Positions 44,542 through 54,157 of a stretch of 64,000 bases of DNA are shown in pieces. The notes below the pieces were generated by a model. It was not told the DNA's origin. It did no database searches and worked only from the letters and a program-made list of their open reading frames with translations. Position numbers and translations under genes: made by a program. Source of the stretch: Solibacteraceae bacterium (GTDB taxonomy: Bacteria > Acidobacteriota > Terriglobia > Bryobacterales > Bryobacteraceae); NCBI GenBank assembly GCA_021324015.1, contig JAJPJX010000151.1:62001-126000 (forward strand), given 5' to 3'. Position 1 is the stretch's first letter, and every line of letters starts with the position of its first letter.

Positions 44542-47522
44542 CAGAAGGTCTGCCCGATCGAGAAAAAGAACTGGAAGTGGCTGATGCCCTGCACCACGCA
44601 TTTGGCGGGCTCGGTCTGGCAAGGATTGACGCCTGCGTTGATGAGGTCGTTGAGCGTGCCCTTGAAACCGAAAAAGCGGGGGGGATTGATGCTGTAGGCG
44701 AGGTCCAGGCGGACGGGGCCAATGGGCGTGCGGTAGCGCACCCCGAAGCCCACGGCATGGACCATGTAATCGAAATCTTTCAGGTCTTGCTGGTGGACGC
44801 GAAACGAAATGTTATCAAGCGTCGAGTACACGTTTCCGGCGTCGTAGAATAGCACTCCACCAATATTGTCCCCGATCAGGGGCAAGCGGAGCTCCGCCTG
44901 GTTCTCGAGCAACGCGTTGCCGCCCAGGGGGAAGCCGGTAACGGGATCGCGCGGCCCCGCCTGGTATTCGGGGAAGCCGCGGAGGGAGTTGGCGCCGCCG
45001 GAGAAGAAGCGCTCCGGAAGCGGAATGGCGGCGGCCGGGTCGCCGGTGTAGTGGTACGGGCTGATGACCCCGAAGCTGGTGTTACGGGCAAAGACCAGTT
45101 TGCGCCCTATGGGGTAATAGGTGGCATTGCGCCCCAGAAACCGCACGAAGTTGCGCTGGGCGCCAAGGGCATGATCCGCGATCCCCAGATCCAGGGTGTT
45201 GTAGTAGCCCTTGTGGGAATCCACGGGGTCGTCGCGGCGGTCCTGGATCACGCCGCCGGAAACCGAACCGATGCGTACCGGCTGGGTCACCAGCGGGATG
45301 AGCAGGGGAGAGATTTTCACCGAACCCACGCTGACGCGGCGGTAGGTGTACCGGTAAAACAGGGTGGTGGCCTTGGAGACCTTCTGGGAAAGTTGCACGG
45401 AGCCCTCCAGACGGTTGGACGTGAAGGTCCGCACATCGCGAGTGTAGTCGTAAAGGGCAGTGAAGGTGAGTTCCAGGTTTTCGTGGCCGCCGTAGCGCGG
45501 CAGCGTGTAACTCAGCCAGCCGAGCCGCTCGAGCGTGGAGACGCGGCTGCGAAACGTAAGGCTGTGGCCCAATCCCCATAGGTTCAGGCGGCTGACATCC
45601 AAGGAGACGCGGGGAGCAAAGCCGGCCTGGCCTCCGGGAGCCTCCAGGTTGTTGGGACTGCCCCCGAGGCGCGCAAACTCGGCCCCGAATCCGGTGGCCA
45701 GGCTGTAGCGGCCTGCTTCTTCCATGTCGTAGAGAACATACTTGCGCGGGGTGTCCCCGTCGGGATTCTGCACGGCGGTGTCGACTTTGGCGAAAATGCC
45801 CAGGTCGTAAAGGCGGCGCTGCGTGTCGCGCATGCGGGTGGGCGAGAGAGGGTCGCCTGGGTTCAGCTTCAGGTTTCGATTCACCAGTTGGGGGCGGGTG
45901 ATCCGCAGGCCGCTGGTAATTACCTGGCGGACGAATTCCTGCCCGCCTTCGTGGATGATGAACTGCAAATCCACCTGATTCGGCTTGGCCGCGGGGCGGA
46001 AATTCCACTCGAAGGTGGCCTTGGGGAACCCGTTGCTGAAGTACTGCTCCAGGATGGTGTCGCGGTCGATGGCGACGTTCGCCTCACTGAAGGGTTGCCC
46101 GGCGACGGAACTCAGCAGCGCAACGATGTCTTCCCGCTTGAGGCGCCGGATCCCCTGGACGTCAAGGCTGGCGACCAGCCACTGCGGGCCCTCGGTGATC
46201 TCGAAAAAGACGGCGATGTTGCTTTTGACGCCCCCGTAATCGTCCTCGGTGCGGGTCTTTACCGTAACGTCGCGAAAGCCGTTGGAGGTGTAAAGGCTCT
46301 CGATAGACTCGACATCCTGCCTGAGGTATGCCTCGCTGTAGCGCCCGCGGCGATACTGGAGCAGGGAGGCGGTGGTCAGGAACATGCGTTCGCGCAAGGT
46401 GGCGGTGGTGAAGTACCGGTTGCCGGAGATGCCGATGTGGACCAGGCGATGCAGCGGGCCCGGTTGAACCAGATAGTCGATCTCGGCGACGTCGTTGCGG
46501 GAGCGGCGCTGGCGGAAACGGACCTGAACATCGAAATAGCCGCGGGACTGGAAGTAATCGCGAAGGTTGCGCTGGCCTTCGGCCAGCAGATCCGGGTCTA
46601 CCGTGTGCTCCTCGAAGACCGGCACAAAACGCCGCAGCGTTTTCTGAGATAGCTTGGCGCCGATGGCGCGGATGCGGATCTTGGGGCCGGCGTCGATGCT
46701 CAGGGCCGGCTGAGCGCGGCCGGACGCCGGATCGTAGTTCATGGATTCCAGCGCTACCCGGGCTTCCAGGCGGCCATCGTCCTCGTATTTATTCCGCACA
46801 CGCTCCAGCCCGCGCGTGACGCGCGACTGCGTGACGTCCTTCCATCCGAAAAGGAAGCGGTGCTTCCAGCGGGTGGCGGACAGGAGGCTCGCGGGGGACA
46901 ATTTGAGGTCGCCGTCGAAGCGCGGAGAGGTGAATTCGGCGCGCCGCCCGCTCGAGACGTGGAAGCGGAGGTGCACCTGCTGCGCCACAGGATCGTACTC
47001 ATAGAGGGGCTGGATCAGGGGCTCGTAGAACCCTTCGGTCTCCATGAGGCGGAGGATGTTTTGCCGGGCCTGCTGGAGTTTGACGTCGCTGAACGGCTGG
47101 CCCAGTTCGAGGCGCGCGGCGTTGGCGATCTGCCCGGCATTAGGAGGCGCGGAAATATCGCCATCAACGGAAATATGGCCGACGAACCACACAGCGCGGG
47201 TCAGAAACGTGACCACAACGTCGGCGGCGTTGCCCGCCGCGGGTTGAACATCCACCTGGATGTCCTCGTACCGGCCCGTGGCGAACAGACGCTCGATGGA
47301 TACGCGCACATCTTCCAGGCGCAGGGGTGTGTTGGACTTGAGGGGGAGGATCTGGAATAACTCGGAGGCTTCCAGCGGCTGCTCGGCGGGATCGAAACGG
47401 ATTACCGCGATGCGTTTACCGGCAAACGGTGAATTCTGCGCGCGCAACGAGACCGGGTAACCACTGGCCAGGCTGAAAACCAGGTACGCATAGCGGGCGA
47501 AACGCAGGTTCACCACGTTCAT
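44541..47522 (-). CDS. Omp85 (BamA/TamA-like) outer-membrane protein with seven apparent POTRA domains
   Basis: 993 aa. Signal-like N-terminus ending about residue 29. Seven repeat units with the POTRA beta-alpha-alpha-beta-beta pattern and its G-[YF] turn are recognisable at roughly 35-109, 110-192, 193-279, 280-355, 356-445, 446-526 and 527-604 (for example ATGRYEDIQV, ETEGFYEPLI, QSRGYFDVQV, TSNGFRDVTV, FSNGFPKATF). The barrel follows with the L6 motif GGANSLRGF and a C-terminal beta signal, FQFFFSIGQTF. BamA has five and TamA three POTRA domains in E. coli. The tamB linkage suggests a TAM-like role. It is divergent from a ThiF gene. Confidence 0.9.
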   Translation of the reverse strand: MNVVNLRFARYAYLVFSLASGYPVSLRAQNSPFAGKRIAVIRFDPAEQPLEASELFQILPLKSNTPLRLEDVRVSIERLFATGRYEDIQVDVQPAAGNAADVVVTFLTRAVWFVGHISVDGDISAPPNAGQIANAARLELGQPFSDVKLQQARQNILRLMETEGFYEPLIQPLYEYDPVAQQVHLRFHVSSGRRAEFTSPRFDGDLKLSPASLLSATRWKHRFLFGWKDVTQSRVTRGLERVRNKYEDDGRLEARVALESMNYDPASGRAQPALSIDAGPKIRIRAIGAKLSQKTLRRFVPVFEEHTVDPDLLAEGQRNLRDYFQSRGYFDVQVRFRQRRSRNDVAEIDYLVQPGPLHRLVHIGISGNRYFTTATLRERMFLTTASLLQYRRGRYSEAYLRQDVESIESLYTSNGFRDVTVKTRTEDDYGGVKSNIAVFFEITEGPQWLVASLDVQGIRRLKREDIVALLSSVAGQPFSEANVAIDRDTILEQYFSNGFPKATFEWNFRPAAKPNQVDLQFIIHEGGQEFVRQVITSGLRITRPQLVNRNLKLNPGDPLSPTRMRDTQRRLYDLGIFAKVDTAVQNPDGDTPRKYVLYDMEEAGRYSLATGFGAEFARLGGSPNNLEAPGGQAGFAPRVSLDVSRLNLWGLGHSLTFRSRVSTLERLGWLSYTLPRYGGHENLELTFTALYDYTRDVRTFTSNRLEGSVQLSQKVSKATTLFYRYTYRRVSVGSVKISPLLIPLVTQPVRIGSVSGGVIQDRRDDPVDSHKGYYNTLDLGIADHALGAQRNFVRFLGRNATYYPIGRKLVFARNTSFGVISPYHYTGDPAAAIPLPERFFSGGANSLRGFPEYQAGPRDPVTGFPLGGNALLENQAELRLPLIGDNIGGVLFYDAGNVYSTLDNISFRVHQQDLKDFDYMVHAVGFGVRYRTPIGPVRLDLAYSINPPRFFGFKGTLNDLINAGVNPCQTEPAKCVVQGISHFQFFFSIGQTF

Positions 47523-47565
47523 GATAACGTAAGTCCGCGCGGCGCTTTGCTACGATCGAGGTGGG

Positions 47566-48588
47566 ATGACGCCTCGGGAGAAAGAGCGATATTCGCGGCA
47601 GATTCTGTTTGCGGGCATCGGCGAGAGCGGACAGAACCGGCTGCTGAGGGCGTCCGCCGTGATCGTGGGATGCGGGGCTCTGGGGAGCTTTCAGGCGGCG
47701 GCCCTGGCGCGCGCGGGGGTGGGCCGGCTGACGATCATCGACCGGGATTACGTGGAGGCCAGCAACCTGCAGCGGCAGTGGCTCTTCGAAGAAGCCGACG
47801 CGGAAGAGGCGCTGCCGAAAGCGGTAGCGGCGGAGCGGCGGCTGGCGCGCATCAACGCGGGCGTGGGGGTGCGCGGCGTGGTGGCGGATCTGACTGCGGA
47901 GAATGTCGCGGAGTTGACAGGAGGCGCCGAACTGATTCTGGACGGCACGGACAACTTCGAGACGCGCTACCTGTTGAACGATTTTGCTCTGAGCTGCGGG
48001 CGGCCCTGGATTTACGGAGCGTCAGTGGGCAGTTACGGGCTGGTGATGCCCGTCATTCCGGGAAGGACGGCGTGCCTGCGGTGCGTATATCCCGAGCCTC
48101 CCGCGGGCGCGCAGCCCACCTGCGAGACAGCCGGGATCCTGAACGTGACCGCCTCCACCATTGCTTCCCTCCAAGTCGCGGACGCGCTGAAGATCCTTTC
48201 CGGGCACATGGACTGCGTCGAACCACACATCACGACGGTGGACGTGTGGAGCGGTAGTATCCGGCGGATCCGGCAGCCGGCGCCAAATCCGGAATGTCCG
48301 GCGTGCGGCAAGCGTGAGTTCTCTTTCCTGGGGGGCCGAAGGCGCCCTCCCATCAGCCTGTGCGGCAGAAACGCGGTGCAGATCCACGAACGCGAGCGGC
48401 CGCTGGACCTGCAAGAACTAAAGACCCGCCTGGAGCCCCTGGGAGAAGTGCGGGCCAATGAATTCGCCCTGCGGTTCATGGCGCCGCCGTACGAAATGAC
48501 GGTCTTCCCGGATGGCCGCGCCATCATCAAAGGAACGGATGATCCTGGTGTGGCACGGAGTCTGTACGCAAAGTACATCGGGAATTAG
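47566..48588 (+). CDS. ThiF/MoeB-family adenylyltransferase
   Basis: 340 aa E1-like enzyme. Rossmann ATP motif VIVGCGALGSFQA, then DRDYVEASNLQRQ and the acidic metal site ILDGTDNFETRYLLND. Zinc pairs CLRC and CPAC are present. The C-terminal 80 residues (from AVQIHERERPLDLQEL to the end) resemble the extension of some thiamine-type ThiF proteins. It adenylates the C-terminal Gly of ThiS- or MoaD-like proteins, for sulfur transfer. The carrier protein is not in this window. ATG follows TACGAT and CGAGGTGGG. Its start is 43 nt from the divergent Omp85 gene. Confidence 0.9.
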   Translation: MTPREKERYSRQILFAGIGESGQNRLLRASAVIVGCGALGSFQAAALARAGVGRLTIIDRDYVEASNLQRQWLFEEADAEEALPKAVAAERRLARINAGVGVRGVVADLTAENVAELTGGAELILDGTDNFETRYLLNDFALSCGRPWIYGASVGSYGLVMPVIPGRTACLRCVYPEPPAGAQPTCETAGILNVTASTIASLQVADALKILSGHMDCVEPHITTVDVWSGSIRRIRQPAPNPECPACGKREFSFLGGRRRPPISLCGRNAVQIHERERPLDLQELKTRLEPLGEVRANEFALRFMAPPYEMTVFPDGRAIIKGTDDPGVARSLYAKYIGN

Positions 48589-48610
48589 AGGCCGCCGAGT
48601 TTCCGGGTGT

Positions 48611-48653
48611 GGAATGTTCCCTCAATTTGCGGGAAATTCCAGGAAATTCCTGG
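48611..48653. promoter_or_regulatory. operator-like repeats before the third receptor promoter
   Basis: GGAATGTTCC (48611-48620) and two GGAAATTCC copies exactly 10 bp apart (48632-48640, 48642-48650). The last sits within CCAGGAA-A-TTCCTGG (48639-48653), which touches the -35 box directly. A binding site for a repressor or activator at the -35 is likely; the regulator is unknown. Confidence 0.6.
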
Positions 48654-48682
48654 TTGACAGCACTTTTCTCCGATGATACAGT
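48654..48682 (+). promoter_or_regulatory. promoter of the third Oar-type receptor
   Basis: Perfect -35 TTGACA (48654-48659), 17-nt spacer, extended -10 TGA-TACAGT (hexamer 48677-48682). The receptor ATG at 48706 has a purine-rich CAGGGGGTGG upstream. Confidence 0.72.
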
Positions 48683-48705
48683 TCCACCCCCAGGGGGTGG
48701 GTTAC

Positions 48706-51700
48706 ATGCTGCGCACTCTACTTGCGCTTACGCTGGCGGCAGCGAGCGCATGGGCCCAGGCGACCGGTACCGCCACGATGCTCGGTGCCGTAACGGATGC
48801 AACCGGCTCGGTATTGCCGGGAGCGAAGATCACGCTGGTGCAAGCGGGAACGAATTTCACGTTCACCAGCACAACCAGCTCTGAAGGAACCTGGTACATT
48901 CCCAGCCTGAATCCGGGAATCTATCAACTGAAAATTGAAGCCAACGGATTCAAGACCTACATGCGGGACGGGATCCAGTTGCGCACCTCGGAGTCGCCGA
49001 GGTTCGACGTCTCCCTCGAGGTCGGGAGCGTGAACGAGAGTGTCGAGGTGACGGGCACCGCACCGCTCCTCGAGACCGAGACCTCGACCAGCGGGCAGGT
49101 GCTGGAAGGCGGAACAATCGAGAAGATCCCCGTGCTCCAGAAGGCGTTCTACCGGATCTATCTCTACATGCCCGGCATGAACGTGATCAACGGCCAACAC
49201 GCGATCGGGCAGCGCCAGCGTTCGCTGGGCTTTACCATCGACGGCGTGAACGCCAAGGAATCCGTCCTGGGCAATCCGAACTCGATCGACACGGTGGTGA
49301 CCGCCACCCTGGACATGATCCAGGAATTCAAAATGTACACCACGGGCTTGCCGGCCGAGTTTGGACACTCCTCGGGCGGCCAGTTGAACGGAGTGTACAA
49401 GAGCGGCACCAATCAGTTGCACGGCAGCGCGGAAGACCGGTATCTCAACGGGCGGCTCGTGCACCGGCAGTACTTCGAACAACTGCGGCGCTGCCAGGGG
49501 CTCCAGGTGTGCAATCCGTTCACCTATCACGAAATGGGCGCCACCGTGGGCGGGCCGGTAGTGCTGCCGAAAATCTACAATGGCCGAGACAAGACATTTT
49601 TCTTCGGGGGCTTCCAACGCCACCACGAGAAAGTGACGGAGACGTACACCGGAACCGTGCCGACGCCGGACATGTACGCCGGCAACTTCAGTTTTGGCGG
49701 CCGGGGCTTCCCCATCTACGATCCGGCCTCGACGCGCCAACTGGACAACGGAACCTGGACCCGGGACCCGTTCCCCGGCAACATCATCCCGCAGGCGCGG
49801 TTCGACCCGGTTGCGAAAAACTACCTGTCGCACAACCCGTGGAAGCAGCCGACCGATCCGGGGTCCCTGAGCTCGGCGGGACCAGCCAACAACCTGGTAG
49901 TGCCCAGCAAGGGCCGCTACTACATCACCCGGTTCGATGCCAAGGTGGATCACCAGTTCAGCTCCATGAACAAGATCTACGGCCGGTTCACCCGCGTGCG
50001 GGAGCGGATTCCGGGACGATTCTTCACCTCCTACGAATTGGCGTGGGATCTGCTGGACCCGGTGTATTTTTATCCGCTGGACTTGACCAATATCGTGGTG
50101 GCGGACAGCCATACCTTCAGCCCCACGCTGATCAACGAGGTCCGGTTCGGCTACAACCGGCGGCACCAGACCAACGAGCCCCCCGCGCAGAACGGAGGCT
50201 GGGCCGGCAAACTGGGGATTCCCAATGTGAGCGCGGACACATTCCCGGATTTTCTGACCAGCACGGGCAGCCGCTTCTATAATGCCGGCCCGGGCGGCCT
50301 CAGCGAGCGCATCGGGCAGGACTACAGCTTTCAGGAGAATCTGACCAAAATCGTCGGCAAGCACACGCTGAAGACCGGCTATGAACTGATCCGCACATCG
50401 TACGATTCCCTGATCGAATCCTTCCCCTCGGGCCGCTATTTCATGGGCGGGACCGAGCTTCCGTTCACGCCCAACACGGGCAACGCGTTCGCCAGTTTTC
50501 TACTGGGTTCGGTGGCCAGCGCGCAGTTCACCCGCGCGCAGGGCTGGTGGTCGCCGCGGTGGTTCTCGCACTCTCTGTTTCTGCAAGACGACTGGAAGCC
50601 GATCCGCAACCTGACGCTGAACCTGGGCGTGCGGTGGTCGTATGAGACGCCCTTCAACACGACTGGGCTGATCTCCCAATTCGACCCGAACGCCAAGGAC
50701 CCCCTCACCGGGAAGGCCGGCGCCATCGTGCACACGGCAGGCCCGCTTGCCAAGAGGGATCTGAACAACTTCCAGCCGCGCGTCGGCCTGGCATGGAACT
50801 TCAGCCCGAAATGGGTGTTCCGCGGGAACTTTGGAATCATCACTTCCGACCTGCTGACCAGCACGCTGAACAACAACTTCGAGGAATACCTGGCCACGGC
50901 GAATATCCAGTCGCCGCCGGGCGACCCGCGAACCGTGTTTTATCTTTCGCAGGGGCCGCCCACGATCCGCTTTGCGACCAACCCGGACGGCTCGGTGCCG
51001 TTCATCGGAAGCAACTACGGCGCAAGGAACGCGTCTTGGTGGGATCCGAACATGCGGAATCCGTACGTGATGAACTGGTCGGGCGGTTTTCAGTACCAGG
51101 TATCGAGCACCTGGCTGGTGGAATTGCAATACCAGGGATCGGCTGGCGTGGGCCTGCTGAACAACTGGGATATCAACGTGCTGCCCCTGAACGTGGCCAG
51201 CGACTTCAACACGCTGAACCAGATCCGGATCGCCTACCAGAACTACAAGCCGTACCCTCAATTCGGCTCTATCCAGAACTACTCGAACTACGGCCACAAC
51301 ACCTATCACGGCGCGACGCTCCGGGTGGAAAAGCGCTATGCGCGCGGCGTCACGCTGAACTCCTTCTGGACGTGGTCGAAGACGCTCAACGACGTGGATG
51401 AAGACGGCGGTGCCGGCGGCATCACCTGGTACAACCGGAGGCTCGAGAAAGGACGCGCGGGTTATGACATCAGCCACCGGTTCGTGACCACCGCGACCTG
51501 GGAACTCCCGGTCGGTAAGGGCAAGCGGTTTATGAATGCCGGCGGATGGCGGAACGCCGTGCTTGGCGGCTGGGAACTGGTGGGTTCCCAGCACTTCCTG
51601 ACCGGACCTCCGGTGACGATCACATTCGCGGGTTCGCCGAACGTATACCTTCCTGGCGCGTCACGTCCGATCCAGTTGAAGCCCAACGACGAGGTCAAAC

Positions 51701-52110
51701 TGGACCACGTGGATATCGGCCCTAACCGCTTCCCGTTCTCGGCGCAGAACCGCTATTTCGACTATACGGGTTTTGCCTACCCGGCCAGCTTCCAACCGGG
51801 CACGCTGGGACGCAACACCTTGCAGGCCCCGGGAGTGGTGTGGGCCCAGGTGTCACTGGCCAAGGAATGGATATTTCGCGAGCGCTTCAAAGCCAGCCTG
51901 CGTTTTGACGTCAATAACCCGTACAAGTACCACAGCTTCAACCCGCCGGATACCACGTTCAACATCACCAACCGCACTTCGGTTTGCCCGGCCAGCCTGA
52001 CTGCGCCGTGCCCGGCATCGTTTGGAGCATTCAGCGGGACGCGCGGTTCGTTCTCCGACATCGGCACGGACCGCTGGCACGGGATCATGGTGTTCCGCGT
52101 GGAGTTTTAA
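48706..52110 (+). CDS. Oar-type TonB-dependent receptor with carboxypeptidase-regulatory-like domain (third)
   Basis: 1134 aa. Signal peptide MLRTLLALTLAAASAWAQ; an in-frame ATG at 48673 would fall in the promoter. Regulatory-like domain (MLGAVTDATGSVLPGAKITL), plug (TLDMIQEFKMYTTGLPAEFG and GGQLNGVYKSGTNQLHGS) and a barrel that ends GIMVFRVEF. The plug region reads IEKIPVLQKAFYRIYLYMPG where the other two receptors have LPLNGR, so it belongs to a distinct subgroup. It has a strong promoter with operator-like repeats. Ligand unknown. Confidence 0.92.
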   Translation: MLRTLLALTLAAASAWAQATGTATMLGAVTDATGSVLPGAKITLVQAGTNFTFTSTTSSEGTWYIPSLNPGIYQLKIEANGFKTYMRDGIQLRTSESPRFDVSLEVGSVNESVEVTGTAPLLETETSTSGQVLEGGTIEKIPVLQKAFYRIYLYMPGMNVINGQHAIGQRQRSLGFTIDGVNAKESVLGNPNSIDTVVTATLDMIQEFKMYTTGLPAEFGHSSGGQLNGVYKSGTNQLHGSAEDRYLNGRLVHRQYFEQLRRCQGLQVCNPFTYHEMGATVGGPVVLPKIYNGRDKTFFFGGFQRHHEKVTETYTGTVPTPDMYAGNFSFGGRGFPIYDPASTRQLDNGTWTRDPFPGNIIPQARFDPVAKNYLSHNPWKQPTDPGSLSSAGPANNLVVPSKGRYYITRFDAKVDHQFSSMNKIYGRFTRVRERIPGRFFTSYELAWDLLDPVYFYPLDLTNIVVADSHTFSPTLINEVRFGYNRRHQTNEPPAQNGGWAGKLGIPNVSADTFPDFLTSTGSRFYNAGPGGLSERIGQDYSFQENLTKIVGKHTLKTGYELIRTSYDSLIESFPSGRYFMGGTELPFTPNTGNAFASFLLGSVASAQFTRAQGWWSPRWFSHSLFLQDDWKPIRNLTLNLGVRWSYETPFNTTGLISQFDPNAKDPLTGKAGAIVHTAGPLAKRDLNNFQPRVGLAWNFSPKWVFRGNFGIITSDLLTSTLNNNFEEYLATANIQSPPGDPRTVFYLSQGPPTIRFATNPDGSVPFIGSNYGARNASWWDPNMRNPYVMNWSGGFQYQVSSTWLVELQYQGSAGVGLLNNWDINVLPLNVASDFNTLNQIRIAYQNYKPYPQFGSIQNYSNYGHNTYHGATLRVEKRYARGVTLNSFWTWSKTLNDVDEDGGAGGITWYNRRLEKGRAGYDISHRFVTTATWELPVGKGKRFMNAGGWRNAVLGGWELVGSQHFLTGPPVTITFAGSPNVYLPGASRPIQLKPNDEVKLDHVDIGPNRFPFSAQNRYFDYTGFAYPASFQPGTLGRNTLQAPGVVWAQVSLAKEWIFRERFKASLRFDVNNPYKYHSFNPPDTTFNITNRTSVCPASLTAPCPASFGAFSGTRGSFSDIGTDRWHGIMVFRVEF

Positions 52111-52113
52111 ACG

Positions 52114-53082
52114 TCAATATCCCAGGCGCTTGTTCACCACGTTGCGCAGGGGCTCGCCATTGTGGAAGTGGCGGTAGTTTTCGAGGAAGAAGCGCATAGT
52201 CTGCTCCTGCCAGTCGGGAGTGTGATCCGCGCAGTGCGGGGAAAGCAACACATTTTCCAGGCCGTACAAAGGGTGACCGGCTGGCAGGGGTTCCTGATCG
52301 AACACGTCCAGGGCCGCGCCGCGGATGCGGCCGGAAGCCAAAGCCTCGAGAAGCGCGGCTTCGTCCACGACGGGACCACGGCCGACGTTGATGAGCACAG
52401 CGGTGGGCTTCATGACGGCCAACTCGCCGGCTCCGATCAGGCCGCGGGTCTCAGTCGTGAGCGGGGCGGTGATGACGATGTAGTCGGACTGCGCCAAAAG
52501 CTCGCGGCGCTGTTCGGCAGGGAAGACTGCATCCACCAGCGGGTCTCCGGCGGAGCGGTGCGGATGGCGGCGGAGGGCCAGTACGCGCATCCCCATGGCC
52601 TTGGCGCGGGCCGCGGCGGCGCGGCCGATCTCCCCGTAACCGACGATGCCCATGGTGCCCCCGGAAAGCATGGCGATATCGAACTGATCCCATACGCCCG
52701 CCATCTGGCTGCGGACCATGCGCCGCAGATCCTTGGCAAAGAACAGCGCCGCTGCGATGACGAACTCGCCCAGGGACTGGCTGAACACCCCGCGCGCGTT
52801 CGTCAGCGTGATGCCGCTCTCCACCAGCGCAGGGAAGAGCAAATCCTCCAGGCCGGCGGAGCGGGAGTGCACCCAGCGCAAGCGCGGGGCCATGCGGAAA
52901 ACCTGTTCCAGAAGCTCCCGCGTGCCGGACCAGTTCAGGATCACGGAGGCCTCGGGCGCGGTTCGCTCGAAGGCCTCGGTCCGCTCGCCCACAGCGATGC
53001 TGGTGTCCGGCGGAAGGTGCTCCAACAGGGCCAAGTGGGGATCCGCGGGGTTCGCCAACACCAGAACTGTGTTATCGTCCAT
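52114..53082 (-). CDS. D-2-hydroxyacid dehydrogenase
   Basis: 322 aa NAD(P)-dependent oxidoreductase that reduces 2-keto acids. Nucleotide motif GTMGIVGYGEIGRAAAARA, INVGRGPVVDEAALL (with the conserved Asp/Glu region) and the catalytic His in LLSPHCADHTPDW. The variable substrate domain is at both ends, so glyoxylate/hydroxypyruvate-type, phosphoglycerate-type or other substrates cannot be separated. It starts 17 nt from the divergent glpX gene and converges with the third receptor gene. Confidence 0.9.
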   Translation of the reverse strand: MDDNTVLVLANPADPHLALLEHLPPDTSIAVGERTEAFERTAPEASVILNWSGTRELLEQVFRMAPRLRWVHSRSAGLEDLLFPALVESGITLTNARGVFSQSLGEFVIAAALFFAKDLRRMVRSQMAGVWDQFDIAMLSGGTMGIVGYGEIGRAAAARAKAMGMRVLALRRHPHRSAGDPLVDAVFPAEQRRELLAQSDYIVITAPLTTETRGLIGAGELAVMKPTAVLINVGRGPVVDEAALLEALASGRIRGAALDVFDQEPLPAGHPLYGLENVLLSPHCADHTPDWQEQTMRFFLENYRHFHNGEPLRNVVNKRLGY

Positions 53083-53099
53083 GAGGAGAAAGCTATCAC

Positions 53100-54077
53100 A
53101 TGACGGACCTCTCGCTGGAAGTCCTGCGCGTGGTGGAAGACGCGGCCATCGCGGCGGCCCGCACGATGGGAATCGGGGACGGGCACACCTCGGACCACGC
53201 GGCCGTGGAGGCCATGCGGCGCTGCCTGGACACGATCCCGATCAGCGGCACGATCGTGATCGGCGAGGGAGAACGGGACAAAGCCCCGATGCTGTTCATC
53301 GGCGAGAAGGTGGGCGCGGAGAGAGACAAGTCGGAGGCGCGCTCGGTAGACATCGCCGTGGACCCGCTGGTGGGGACCAATTTGTGCGCCACCGGCACGG
53401 GCGGGGCGATCACGGTGCTGGCGGCGGCCGAGCGCGGGGGGTTGCTGCACGCGCCGGACTGTTACATGGAAAAGATCATCGTGGGTCCGGCGGCCAGAGG
53501 GGCGGTGGACCTGGATGCACCCGTGAAACACAACCTGAAGGCCATCGCCCGGCGGCTGCAGCGGGGTGTGGACGACCTCGTCGTGGTGGTGCTGGACCGC
53601 CCACGGCATCAGCAGTTGATCGCCGACATCCGCGAGGCGGGCGCGCGCATCCGCTTGATTTCCGACGGCGATCTCTCGGCCGGGATCGCGGCGGCCGTCG
53701 CCGGAACCGGGGTGCACGCCGTCATGGGCTCGGGCGGCGCGCCTGAGGGGGTTCTCACAGCAGCGGCGCTGCGCTGCCTGAACGGCGAGATCCTGGGCCG
53801 GCTGGTGATTAAAGATGATGCGCAGAAGGAGCGGATGCAGGCCATGGGAATCCATGATACCCAGCGCATCTACATGACCCAGGAATTGGCTCCCGGGCGG
53901 GAGATCATCTTTGCCGCCAGCGGCGTGACCGATGGCAACCTGTTGCAGGGAGTGCGGTTTTTCGGGGACGGGACCCGCACCCAGTCCATCGTGATGACAC
54001 TTTCGCCGGCACGGGTCCGGTTCGTGGACACCGTACACCTGGAAAACAAGCCCGATGTCAAGGTGCGGTTCCGGTAA
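53100..54077 (+). CDS. glpX: class II fructose-1,6-bisphosphatase (GlpX)
   Basis: 325 aa, normal length. GlpX dephosphorylates fructose 1,6-bisphosphate in gluconeogenesis. Family motifs are complete: [42 protein letters not shown] and GSGGAPEGV. One anomaly: the metal/phosphate-site motif is DPIEGT in E. coli GlpX, and here it is DPLVGT, with Val91 in place of Glu (GTG instead of GAG). The gene is otherwise intact. A 1-phosphofructokinase gene lies 1.3 kb downstream. GAGGAGAAAG precedes the ATG. Confidence 0.92.
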   Translation: MTDLSLEVLRVVEDAAIAAARTMGIGDGHTSDHAAVEAMRRCLDTIPISGTIVIGEGERDKAPMLFIGEKVGAERDKSEARSVDIAVDPLVGTNLCATGTGGAITVLAAAERGGLLHAPDCYMEKIIVGPAARGAVDLDAPVKHNLKAIARRLQRGVDDLVVVVLDRPRHQQLIADIREAGARIRLISDGDLSAGIAAAVAGTGVHAVMGSGGAPEGVLTAAALRCLNGEILGRLVIKDDAQKERMQAMGIHDTQRIYMTQELAPGREIIFAASGVTDGNLLQGVRFFGDGTRTQSIVMTLSPARVRFVDTVHLENKPDVKVRFR

Positions 54078-54087
54078 CCGCGGGGCA

Positions 54088-54108
54088 GCCGCCCGGGCGG
54101 CGGAACTT
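54088..54108 (+). terminator. possible weak terminator after glpX
   Basis: The palindrome GCCGCCC/GGGCGGC (54088-54101) can fold as a 5-bp stem with a CCGG loop; a short TTT follows at 54106-54108. Weak. Confidence 0.3.
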
Positions 54109-54157
54109 TCGGCGACGCCCGTGCGTATGGCGTTGACGAACGGAGCGCAAGACTAAG

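Noticed and set aside
15699-52110. Three large similar genes as a possible recent repeat or recombination substrate
   Set aside because: The Oar-type receptors share architecture but differ strongly in sequence; only short motifs repeat, so they are old paralogues.
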